This document shows positions 1 to 7,033 of a stretch of DNA of 64,000 nt, one piece after another (position 1 is the stretch's first letter; each line of letters starts with the position of its first letter). The stretch lies in contig NZ_LR134289.1 of NCBI RefSeq assembly GCF_900636535.1, positions 1,736,001 through 1,800,000 of the forward strand, written 5' to 3'. The notes below the pieces were generated by a model. It saw only the letters and a program-made list of their open reading frames with translations, did no database searches and had not been told where the DNA came from. The DNA is from Chryseobacterium gleum (GTDB taxonomy: Bacteria > Bacteroidota > Bacteroidia > Flavobacteriales > Weeksellaceae). Position numbers and translations under genes: made by a program.

Positions 1-175
1 CTTCATAATATCCTTCGCCCTGACTGATCATGTTCCAGGAAAGCTGGTTATTCACTTTATCAAATATCAGATTTGCAGGAGTTCCACATTTAGCCTGCGG
101 GTCATATGGACTATCTCCTATACATCCCGTAGTAAGTAATCCGAATACAAATACAATCGAAATTATTCTTTTCAT
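1..175 (-). CDS. Lipoprotein, N-terminal fragment (runs off the left edge)
   Basis: The frame opens at the ATG at 173-175 and is still open at base 1, so only 58 codons are visible. The first residues, MKRIISIVFVFGLLTTGC, form a lipoprotein signal peptide with lipobox Cys18; the mature protein should be lipid-anchored. The visible mature part (CGTPANLIFDKVNNQLSW) looks like the start of a beta-sandwich domain such as a fibronectin type III fold, but too little is present to name a family. It is transcribed divergently from the oxidoreductase at 311. Function unknown. Confidence 0.7.
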   Translation of the reverse strand, partial: MKRIISIVFVFGLLTTGCIGDSPYDPQAKCGTPANLIFDKVNNQLSWNMISQGEGYYE

Positions 176-310
176 AGTTACTTTTCAAGCTTTGAATTTA
201 CTGCAATTTCTTTAATGAACAGAGGTGTTTAATCTTAAAAATCTCCAAGTAAAAAGTCATGTATTTTAATAAATGTACATTCACTATCTTTACAAAAATT
301 TAATACAGCT

Positions 311-1273
311 ATGTTAAAAGCAGGTTTGGTAGGTGCCGGACACTTGGGAAAAATACATTTAAAACTTCTTAATCAGTCAGATAGATATGAATTTGTAGGA
401 TTCCATGATAAAGATGTTGAAAACGGAAAGAAATTAGAAGCCGAATTCGGGTATAAATATTTTGAAAATTTTGATGATTTACTGGAGCAGATTGATATGC
501 TGGATATTGTCACCCCAACGATTTATCATTATGATTATGCTTTAAAAGCCATTGAAAAAGGTCTTCACTTCTTTATTGAAAAACCGGTAACCCAGACTCT
601 TGAGCAGGCAGAAGAAATTTTACGTTTATGCCAGGAAAAAGGAATAAAGGCACAGGTAGGACACGTTGAGAGATACAATCCCGCTTTTATAGCGACTAAG
701 GAATACATCAGCAATCCGATGTTCATTGAAATCCACAGGCTGGCAGAATTCAATCCACGCGGTACAGATGTTTCTGTTGTACTGGACCTGATGATTCACG
801 ATCTGGATATTCTGTTGAGCATGGCAAAATCTAAGGTTAAAAACATCCATGCAAGTGGTGTCTGTGTAGTAAGCAAGACTCCTGATATTGCCAATGCAAG
901 AATTGAATTTGAAAACGGATGTGTTGCTAATCTTACAACTTCCAGAATTTCTATGAAAGCTATGAGAAAGAGCAGATTCTTCCAGAAAGATGCTTATATT
1001 TCTGTTGATTTCCTTGAAAAAAAGGCAGAAGTGATCAGAATGAAGGATGCTCCTGAAAATCCTACTCCATTTGATATGATCATTGAAAATGCAGAAGGAG
1101 AAAAGAATCAGATCCTTTTTGAATATCCGAATATCCAGCCTAACAATGCGATTTTGGATGAATTGAACTCTTTTGCAGATGCTATCACAGGAGATAAAAA
1201 TGTTGAGGTTTCTCTGGAGGACGGAACTGAAGCGTTAAAAGTAGCTTTGGAGATTATGAAACTGATCATTTAA
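311..1273 (+). CDS. Gfo/Idh/MocA family NAD(P)-dependent oxidoreductase
   Basis: A 320-residue cytosolic enzyme, normal length for this family, which oxidises or reduces sugars, inositols or related cyclic polyols using NAD(P). The N-terminal Rossmann fold starts with the glycine-rich loop GAGHLGKIH (residues 8-16). The conserved EKP motif is at residues 90-92, with Lys91 the expected catalytic lysine. The C-terminal alpha/beta domain (about 130-320) would bind the substrate. The start is the ATG at 311, followed directly by the Rossmann strand. A strong hairpin terminator follows at 1300, so it appears to be a single-gene transcript. The substrate cannot be read from the sequence. Confidence 0.9.
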   Translation: MLKAGLVGAGHLGKIHLKLLNQSDRYEFVGFHDKDVENGKKLEAEFGYKYFENFDDLLEQIDMLDIVTPTIYHYDYALKAIEKGLHFFIEKPVTQTLEQAEEILRLCQEKGIKAQVGHVERYNPAFIATKEYISNPMFIEIHRLAEFNPRGTDVSVVLDLMIHDLDILLSMAKSKVKNIHASGVCVVSKTPDIANARIEFENGCVANLTTSRISMKAMRKSRFFQKDAYISVDFLEKKAEVIRMKDAPENPTPFDMIIENAEGEKNQILFEYPNIQPNNAILDELNSFADAITGDKNVEVSLEDGTEALKVALEIMKLII

Positions 1274-1299
1274 AAACATACTGATTCTTAAATATACTA

Positions 1300-1345
1300 T
1301 GCTATCTTATAATCAGAATAATGGATTATGAGATAGCATTTTTTA
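1300..1345 (+). terminator. Rho-independent terminator after the oxidoreductase gene
   Basis: A 15-bp arm TGCTATCTTATAATC pairs with GATTATGAGATAGCA around a short loop and is followed by TTTTTT. It lies 27 nt after the stop codon at 1273. Confidence 0.85.
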
Positions 1346-1353
1346 TTATGAAA

Positions 1354-1434
1354 AAACGCAAAGTTTCATTTTCAGCGACGGATCATATGTAAGTAAGCAA
1401 AGATTGAATCCATTAAAATTGATTTGATGAAGCT
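1354..1434. repeat. Diverged intergenic repeat, copy A; rest of 1346-1704 without a gene
   Basis: The 1274-1704 gap has no credible gene. It contains ACGCAAAG, then AAGCAAAGA with a nearby GAATC, then TTGATTTGATGAAGCT (1419-1434). The same elements in the same order occur at 16243-16319. The remainder up to 1704 is AT-rich and probably holds the promoter of the GH5 gene, but no clear TAnnTTTG match was identified. Confidence 0.5.
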
Positions 1435-1704
1435 GCATATTAAATTAATTCAGAATTTGTTTTTAAGAAACTCATACAAAAGAAAAACAATTCATTAATA
1501 ATTACAGATTTACCAATAAAAAATCTTTTTCAAAATAAAAAAGCAATATATTTGGAGAATAATTCAATACAATATTGAAAGATTTTGTTTTACATATATG
1601 GATATCTGGCAAACCTGATGACATGAATTCTGATTCATCTCATGCCATTACCATTCCGTATCATTTCTAATACTTCCCTATTATTTTAAACCATTAAAAC
1701 CACT

Positions 1705-3435
1705 ATGACAAGAGCTATTCTATTATCCGCATTTTTATTGTCTCAATTTGGGACATCACAATTACTGAAGACTTCCGGACAGAAAATTGTTAATGATAAA
1801 GGTGAAAATGTTCAACTGCGAGGTCTTGGTCTTGGCGGCTGGATGCTTCAGGAAGGTTATATGCTGAAAACTGCTGATTTTGCCGGTCCGCAGTATAAGA
1901 TTAAGGAAAAAATTGCAGAATTAATCGGTGAAGACGGCATGAATGCTTTTTACAAAGCTTACCTGAAAAACGGCATTACCAAACAGGATATTGATCTTCT
2001 GGCCCAATCCGGATTTAATTCAATAAGACTTCCGATGCATTACAACCTTTATACCCTTCCGATTGAAAAGGAGCCGGTAAAAGGAAAAGATACATGGCTG
2101 GAAGAAGGTTTTAAAATGACAGATGAATTACTGAAATGGTGTGCCGACAATAAAATATACCTGATCCTGGATCTTCATGCCACACCTGGCGGACAGGGAA
2201 ACGATGTCAACATTTCGGATAATGATAAGTCTAAACCTTCACTTTGGGAAAGTGAAGAGAATCAAAGAAAAACAATAGCTTTATGGAAAAAACTGGCAGA
2301 ACGATATAAGAATCATCCATGGATCGGAGGGTATGACCTGATCAATGAGCCTAATATTAATTTCACCGGCAAAAATCCGAATGGAACTGATGAAATGTCC
2401 AATGCTCCGCTATGGAAGCTGCAGAAAGATATTACTGCTGCAATCAGAGCAGTTGATAAAAAACATATGATCTTCATTGAAGGTAACGGCTGGGGAAACA
2501 ATTATAACGGACTTCCTGCACTTTGGGACAACAATATGGCTTTCAGTTTCCATAAATACTGGAATTATAATGATGACCAGACGTTGAAATTTGCGTTGGA
2601 CCTCAGGGAAAAACATAATATCCCGATCTGGCTGGGTGAGACCGGTGAGAATTCCAATGTCTGGTTTACAGAATTGATACAGCTTCTGGATAAGCATAAT
2701 ATCGGATATGCATTCTGGCCTATGAAAAAGATTGATAATATTGCCGGAATTGCGAATGTAAAAATTACCCCTGAATATGAAAAGTTATTGGATTACTGGA
2801 AAAACGGCGGCGAAAAGCCATCAAAAGAATATGCCCAAAAAGCGTTGATGCAGATTGCCGAACATTACAAGCTGAGCAATACGGAAGTTAAAAAAGACGT
2901 TATTGATGCCATGTTCAGACAGACAAAAGATGCTTCAACAAAGCCATTTAAAGATCATCAGGCTCCGGGAAGAATATTTGCTTCAGAATATGACCTTGGA
3001 AGAATGGGTTCAGCTTATCTGGATAAGGATTTCATTAATCTTTGGGTAAGCGATCCGGCCAAAAGATCAGAATGGAATTCCGGGCAGCAAATGAGAAATG
3101 ATGGTGTGGACATCTATAAGTGTAAAGATAAGATTACAAATCAGTATTATGTAGGAAAAACGGAATCCGGAGAATGGCTACAGTATACGGTTCAGTCAAA
3201 AGCAGATAAAAATTATACACTTGATATCAGATATTCGGGAGCAAAAGATTCTCATATAAGAATTGAGACCGCTCCCGGAAAAGTCCTGGCTAATGTATCA
3301 CTGCCATCCAGCGGAGGAAATGAAAACTGGAAAACAGTTTCTGTAAAAAGCGTTCCGCTTCAGAAGGGAGAAAACAAAATCAGAATTTTCTTTGAAAGTG
3401 ATGGTGCCAATCTGAATTATTTTGAATTAAAATAG
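1705..3435 (+). CDS. Secreted GH5 glycoside hydrolase with C-terminal CBM6-like domain
   Basis: 576 residues. The signal peptide (MTRAILLSAFLLSQFGTSQ) is followed by a GH5 catalytic domain, about residues 25-365: RGLGLGGWM at 39-47, RLPMHY at 108-113, LDLHATPGGQ at 155-164, acid/base Glu215 in the INEP motif and nucleophile Glu311 in WLGETGE. A linker leads to a beta-sandwich (about 430-576) with WLQYTV and a C-terminal NYFEL strand, typical of CBM6. GH5 enzymes retain configuration and cut beta-1,4 or beta-1,3 glucans or mannans; the subfamily and substrate cannot be assigned by eye. It lies outside the SusCD locus, upstream of the beta-lactamase gene with its own terminator. Confidence 0.88.
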   Translation: MTRAILLSAFLLSQFGTSQLLKTSGQKIVNDKGENVQLRGLGLGGWMLQEGYMLKTADFAGPQYKIKEKIAELIGEDGMNAFYKAYLKNGITKQDIDLLAQSGFNSIRLPMHYNLYTLPIEKEPVKGKDTWLEEGFKMTDELLKWCADNKIYLILDLHATPGGQGNDVNISDNDKSKPSLWESEENQRKTIALWKKLAERYKNHPWIGGYDLINEPNINFTGKNPNGTDEMSNAPLWKLQKDITAAIRAVDKKHMIFIEGNGWGNNYNGLPALWDNNMAFSFHKYWNYNDDQTLKFALDLREKHNIPIWLGETGENSNVWFTELIQLLDKHNIGYAFWPMKKIDNIAGIANVKITPEYEKLLDYWKNGGEKPSKEYAQKALMQIAEHYKLSNTEVKKDVIDAMFRQTKDASTKPFKDHQAPGRIFASEYDLGRMGSAYLDKDFINLWVSDPAKRSEWNSGQQMRNDGVDIYKCKDKITNQYYVGKTESGEWLQYTVQSKADKNYTLDIRYSGAKDSHIRIETAPGKVLANVSLPSSGGNENWKTVSVKSVPLQKGENKIRIFFESDGANLNYFELK

Positions 3436-3455
3436 TAATAATTATCTTAAATTGC

Positions 3456-3488
3456 AGCTCTCTTCTCATCTTCAGAAGAGAGCTTTTT
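3456..3488 (+). terminator. Terminator between the GH5 and beta-lactamase genes
   Basis: AGCTCTCTTCT pairs with AGAAGAGAGCT across a 7-nt loop, followed by TTTTAA. It lies 21 nt after the GH5 stop and directly before the beta-lactamase start, so it probably separates the two transcripts. Confidence 0.85.
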
Positions 3489-3500
3489 AATTTCCGTATT

Positions 3501-4379
3501 ATGAAAAAAACAACACTTCTTTTTCTTCTGATTTCAGCATTTTCATTGGCTCAGACTTCTTTATTGGAACAAAAAATTAATTCAATCATTAAGAACAAAA
3601 AAGCTACAGTCGGTGTTTCTGTTCTTGGGTTTGAAAATGGCTTTAAGTACGATAAAAACGGAGATAAAAAACTCCCGATGCAAAGTGTGTTTAAATTTCA
3701 CATTGCAGCAGCAGTCCTGAATGCTGTAGATCAGGGAAAACTTTCTCTGGATCAGAAAATTATGCTAAACCAATCGAATTTACTGGAAAATACATGGTCG
3801 CCGCTTCGTGATAAGTATCCGGCAGGAAATATTGAAATTCCGTTAAGCGAAGTGATTGAATATACAGTTGCCAAAAGTGACAATAATGGCTGTGATATTC
3901 TTCTGAGGCTGCTGGGAGGAACCCAGGTTGTCCAGAAGTTTATGGATTCTAAAGGAGTAAAAGGTTTTCAGATCAAATACAATGAAGAGGATATGCATAA
4001 AGACTGGAATGTTCAGTATGAAAATTATAGTACTACAAAATCCGCTGCTGATGTCCTGAAAAAGTTGTATGACGGAAAATTATTATCCAAAAAATCCACA
4101 GACTATCTGATGAAAGTAATGCTTTCTACTTCAACCGGATTGAATAAAATGGTGGAACAGCTTCCCAAAAACACACCTGTCGCAAGAAAAACGGGAGCTT
4201 CCGGGAAGAATAATGCCGGTTTAACAGGCGCAGAAAATGAAATCGGAATTGTTACTTTACCCAACGGGAAACATTATGCATTAGCTGTATTTGTCAGTAA
4301 TTCAATGGAAACGGATGCAGTGAACTGCAGGATGATTTCAGATATTTCGAAGGAGGTTTGGGAATATTTTAATAAATAA
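3501..4379 (+). CDS. bla: Class A beta-lactamase (serine), chromosomal Chryseobacterium type
   Basis: 292 residues with signal peptide MKKTTLLFLLISAFSLAQ, so it is exported to the periplasm, where it would hydrolyse beta-lactams. All class A landmarks are present: the SVFK box with nucleophile Ser62 and Lys65, the SDN box at 126-128, acidic residues in YNEED (160-164) where the omega-loop glutamate is expected, and the KTG box at 230-232. Length and spacing match the A2 subclass that includes CGA, CIA and PER-like enzymes. The spectrum cannot be predicted from the sequence alone. The ATG at 3501 begins the signal peptide. No regulator of the AmpR type lies beside it. Confidence 0.92.
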   Translation: MKKTTLLFLLISAFSLAQTSLLEQKINSIIKNKKATVGVSVLGFENGFKYDKNGDKKLPMQSVFKFHIAAAVLNAVDQGKLSLDQKIMLNQSNLLENTWSPLRDKYPAGNIEIPLSEVIEYTVAKSDNNGCDILLRLLGGTQVVQKFMDSKGVKGFQIKYNEEDMHKDWNVQYENYSTTKSAADVLKKLYDGKLLSKKSTDYLMKVMLSTSTGLNKMVEQLPKNTPVARKTGASGKNNAGLTGAENEIGIVTLPNGKHYALAVFVSNSMETDAVNCRMISDISKEVWEYFNK

Positions 4380-4410
4380 AATTTAAAGCTTATTTTTAAA
4401 GCGGTTTAAC

Positions 4411-4821
4411 ATGAAAAAAATATTAGTATTAACTGCTCTCCTGGCATTTGCATTCTTTTATTCGCAGAAGAATCAGAATTACCTAGAGATCAGCTATGGA
4501 AGTGTCTGCTGCGGCCCTCCGTCTGATAAACCTGTCATCAGTTTTCTAAAGGAATTTAAAAATAAAAGTCAGATCAGAAGTCTGGAAATCCTGATGGGAA
4601 AAGGTATGGGAAAAGAGGGTGAATATACATTATATATTGGTACAGATTATCTTACAAAAAATCAAAAAAGCCGTCTTATAAGAGGATTAACGGCTGCTAT
4701 TTCCAATCAGAACAACAATAAGAAAAGTCAAAGCATCGGAAATGTTTTCTTTGATTCAACAACTGTTGTTTCACAATCGGATCTTAAAAACGTAAAAAAT
4801 TTAACTATCTATAAAAAATAA
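4411..4821 (+). CDS. Small secreted protein of unknown function
   Basis: 136 residues. The N-terminus MKKILVLTALLAFAFFYSQ is a signal peptide. The mature protein has a short Cys-rich stretch, SVCCGPP, followed by an alternating alpha/beta pattern with LEILMGKGMGKEGEYTLYIG. No family recognised. It starts 31 nt after the beta-lactamase stop and ends 7 nt before the acyl-CoA dehydrogenase gene, so co-transcription with both is likely. The short spacing to the downstream gene suggests an operon, not a shared function. Confidence 0.75.
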   Translation: MKKILVLTALLAFAFFYSQKNQNYLEISYGSVCCGPPSDKPVISFLKEFKNKSQIRSLEILMGKGMGKEGEYTLYIGTDYLTKNQKSRLIRGLTAAISNQNNNKKSQSIGNVFFDSTTVVSQSDLKNVKNLTIYKK

Positions 4822-4828
4822 AGGAAAA

Positions 4829-5722
4829 ATGATTAAAAACATTGTAGTTATCGGAGCGGGAACCATGGGAAATGGTATTGCACATACTTTCGCGCAAAGC
4901 GGTTTTAAAGTAAATCTTGTAGATGTATCTCAGGAAGCTCTGGACAGAGGTTTAAAAACCATTACTACGAATCTTGACAGAATCATTGCAAAAGGAAATC
5001 TTACAGAGGAGCAAAAAGCTGAAACATTAGGGAACATCACTACCTTTACAGCACTGAATGACGCTGTAGGAGCTGCTGATCTTATTGTAGAGGCCGCTAC
5101 GGAAAACCAGGATCTAAAACTGAAGATCTTCGGACAGATGGATGAACTGGCTCCTGCCAATTGCATTCTTGCCACCAATACATCTTCTATTTCTATCACA
5201 AAAATTGCAGCAGCTACCAAAAGAGCTGATAAGGTAATTGGTATGCACTTTATGAATCCGGTTCCAATTATGAAACTGGTAGAGATCATCAAAGGATATT
5301 CTACATCTAAAGAAACTTTTGATGCAATCTATGAAATGAGTAAGACTTTAGGAAAAGTTCCTGTAGAAGTAAATGATTATCCTGGTTTTGTGGCTAACAG
5401 AATTTTAATGCCAATGATCAATGAATCTATCGAAACACTTTATAACGGAGTGGCTGGCGTAGAAGAGATTGACACTGTGATGAAACTGGGAATGGCTCAT
5501 CCGATGGGTCCTCTTCAGCTTGCAGATTTTATTGGTCTTGATGTATGTCTTGCTATCCTGAACGTCATGTATGACGGATTCAAAAATCCTAAGTATGCTC
5601 CGAATCCATTATTGGTAAACATGGTAATGGCAGGGAAACTTGGTGTAAAATCAGGGGAAGGTTTCTACGATTATTCTGAAAGCAAAAAAGCTGAAAAAGT
5701 TTCAAAAATGTTTTTGAAGTAA
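4829..5722 (+). CDS. 3-hydroxybutyryl-CoA / 3-hydroxyacyl-CoA dehydrogenase
   Basis: 297 residues, the usual length of the single-domain-pair enzyme. It interconverts 3-hydroxyacyl-CoA and 3-ketoacyl-CoA with NAD(H) in fatty acid or butanoyl-CoA metabolism. The N-terminal Rossmann loop is GAGTMGNGIAH (residues 8-18). The catalytic histidine lies in GMHFMNPVPIMKLVEII (about 137-153), and the NDYPGFVANRI signature follows (about 182-192). The C-terminal helical domain contains GPLQLADFIGLD. It begins 7 nt after the preceding secreted protein. Cytosolic; assignment confident at family level, chain-length preference not visible. Confidence 0.93.
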   Translation: MIKNIVVIGAGTMGNGIAHTFAQSGFKVNLVDVSQEALDRGLKTITTNLDRIIAKGNLTEEQKAETLGNITTFTALNDAVGAADLIVEAATENQDLKLKIFGQMDELAPANCILATNTSSISITKIAAATKRADKVIGMHFMNPVPIMKLVEIIKGYSTSKETFDAIYEMSKTLGKVPVEVNDYPGFVANRILMPMINESIETLYNGVAGVEEIDTVMKLGMAHPMGPLQLADFIGLDVCLAILNVMYDGFKNPKYAPNPLLVNMVMAGKLGVKSGEGFYDYSESKKAEKVSKMFLK

Positions 5723-5743
5723 TTTTAAGTCAATAATTTTATT

Positions 5744-5751
5744 TATCTTTG
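5744..5751 (+). promoter_or_regulatory. Bacteroidota-type -7 promoter element
   Basis: TATCTTTG matches TAnnTTTG exactly and ends 22 nt before the ATG of the small acidic protein. No good -33 TTTG at the ideal spacing is present. Confidence 0.55.
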
Positions 5752-5773
5752 AGAAAGTTAAAACATTAAAAAA

Positions 5774-6013
5774 ATGAAATTACCAAAGTTTTTATTAGCA
5801 GATAATTCGGAATTTCCAGAGGATCTATTCGTAGTTCACACAGAATATCCAAGATTTATCTTAAACGTTGAGGAAGAAGAAGTTGAGTGGTTAGATGATC
5901 TTGAAGGTGATGATGAAGAAACTATGGCAGACGAAGCGACTAAAGTAGTAGAAGCAGCGTTCAAATGGTGCGACGAAGAGTTGGCTAAGTACGACGAAGA
6001 AGAGGAAGATTAA
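5774..6013 (+). CDS. Small highly acidic protein, unknown function
   Basis: 79 residues, strongly acidic, with Glu/Asp runs in the middle (VEEEEVEWLDDLEGDDEE) and at the C-terminus (KYDEEEED). No signal peptide or membrane segment. It has its own TAnnTTTG element and a strong terminator, so it is a complete monocistronic gene and not a shadow. I believe similar small acidic proteins are common in flavobacteria, but no function is known to me. Confidence 0.8.
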   Translation: MKLPKFLLADNSEFPEDLFVVHTEYPRFILNVEEEEVEWLDDLEGDDEETMADEATKVVEAAFKWCDEELAKYDEEEED

Positions 6014-6030
6014 TAACACTCTAAACATAA

Positions 6031-6056
6031 AAAAGGAACTCAATTGAGTTCCTTTT
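6031..6056. terminator. Bidirectional terminator between convergent genes
   Basis: AAAAGGAACTC pairs with GAGTTCCTTTT around AATT; a T-run follows on the plus strand and an A-run precedes, giving U-tracts on both strands. It would serve the acidic-protein gene (plus) and the META lipoprotein gene (minus). Confidence 0.85.
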
Positions 6057-6062
6057 GTTTTT

Positions 6063-6473
6063 TTATTCTGATTTTGTGAATTTCAATAGCAAAAGATTGT
6101 CTTTATACAATTCTAAAGTGTTCCCGGAAATCACATATTTGTTTGCTTTTCCCATCATATCCATAAAGTTCTGCTCTACACCGATGTTATTGCACATCAT
6201 TTTTGTAGATCCCATCTGCCCTGCTGTAAAACTACCTGTAGACGGATCTATGCTGGCAGTTCCGAAATAGTTGTTACAACCTGCATTTCCTGTGATTTTC
6301 TCTCCTTCAATATTCAATGTCGGAACTTTACCTTTTACCGTTTCTGCCAATGTCCACTTTGTATTGGCAAGAGCAGGCTGAGCTTTTCCTACTTTAGATG
6401 CAGAAGGGCTTGTCATTGATCCGCATGAAGCCAGTACTGCAGCTGTACATATACTTAAAAAAAGATTTTTCAT
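6063..6473 (-). CDS. META domain lipoprotein (HslJ-like)
   Basis: 136 residues. MKNLFLSICTAAVLASC carries a lipobox with Cys17. The mature part is one META domain: NTKWTLAETVKG at its start, then ITGNAGCNNYFGTASID (the conserved G-x-x-x-GCNxxxG core) and MMCNNIGVEQNFM. META domains are found in HslJ and similar envelope proteins linked to heat shock or stress tolerance, but the biochemical role is unknown. Convergent with the small acidic gene and sharing its bidirectional terminator. Confidence 0.88.
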   Translation of the reverse strand: MKNLFLSICTAAVLASCGSMTSPSASKVGKAQPALANTKWTLAETVKGKVPTLNIEGEKITGNAGCNNYFGTASIDPSTGSFTAGQMGSTKMMCNNIGVEQNFMDMMGKANKYVISGNTLELYKDNLLLLKFTKSE

Positions 6474-6596
6474 TTTTTTCTTTTTGAATTAACCCAAATT
6501 TACGGAATTTATATTATTTAAACGGGCTGCCGTGAATTTTATTATTCTTTAACACTTGGTATTTCGAATAATTTCCGGCTATTTCAAAAGCTTTAC

Positions 6597-6843
6597 TATG
6601 AAATCTCCAGTGCTCTGTCATTCCGAAAGAGTCTCTACTACAATTAGTTTATAAAGAGTGCTGAGACTCCTACGGAGTGACAAAGATTGTGGATAGACTG
6701 ATTAAACAAGAATATTCATACAAGTAACTATTGCTCAAAGTCTTTAGTACGAAATCTCTAGTGCTCTGTCATTACGAAGAATCTCTATTACAAAGTTTAT
6801 AAAGAGCGCTGAGATTCCTACGGAGCGACAAAGATTGTGGAGA
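6597..6843. repeat. Two tandem REP-like inverted repeats
   Basis: Two copies of a hairpin unit. Copy 1: arms TGTCATTCCGAAAGAGTCTC (6616-6635) and GAGACTCCTACGGAGTGACA (6663-6682). Copy 2: arms at 6767-6785 and 6811-6830. In copy 2 the arm core reads GAATCTC/GAGATTC instead of GAGTCTC/GAGACTC, a compensatory change. Both are followed by AAGATTGTGGA. No gene lies in the 6474-7033 gap. Confidence 0.8.
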
Positions 6844-6883
6844 AATTGACCATGAAAAATATTCACAAATGGAATTCAATAGG

Positions 6884-6902
6884 AACGGGCTTTAGCCCGT
6901 TT
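6884..6902. repeat. Short GGGCTTTAGCCC-type palindrome
   Basis: AACGGGC-TTTA-GCCCGTT is a perfect 7-bp hairpin preceded by CAATAGG. Related hairpins occur at 14714-14733 and 30156-30175, and a truncated copy at about 56244-56262. Confidence 0.75.
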
Positions 6903-6975
6903 ACTTAAAAAAGCCAAAAATCCAATGGCTTCAGCCAAAACATATTAATCCTGATATTCTAAAATGATTAAAAAC

Positions 6976-7001
6976 AAAAAACGGACTTTAAAAAGTCCGT
7001 T
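6976..7001 (-). terminator. Terminator of pheT
   Basis: Read on the minus strand, ACGGACTTTTTAAAGTCCGT is followed by TTTTTG. It lies 33 nt beyond the pheT stop codon. Confidence 0.85.
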
Positions 7002-7033
7002 TCTATATATGTCGAAATATATATTTTCAAATA

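Noticed and set aside
4930..5292. Open frame of 120 codons on the minus strand
   Set aside because: It is antisense to the acyl-CoA dehydrogenase gene, has no start context, and its composition mirrors the coding strand.
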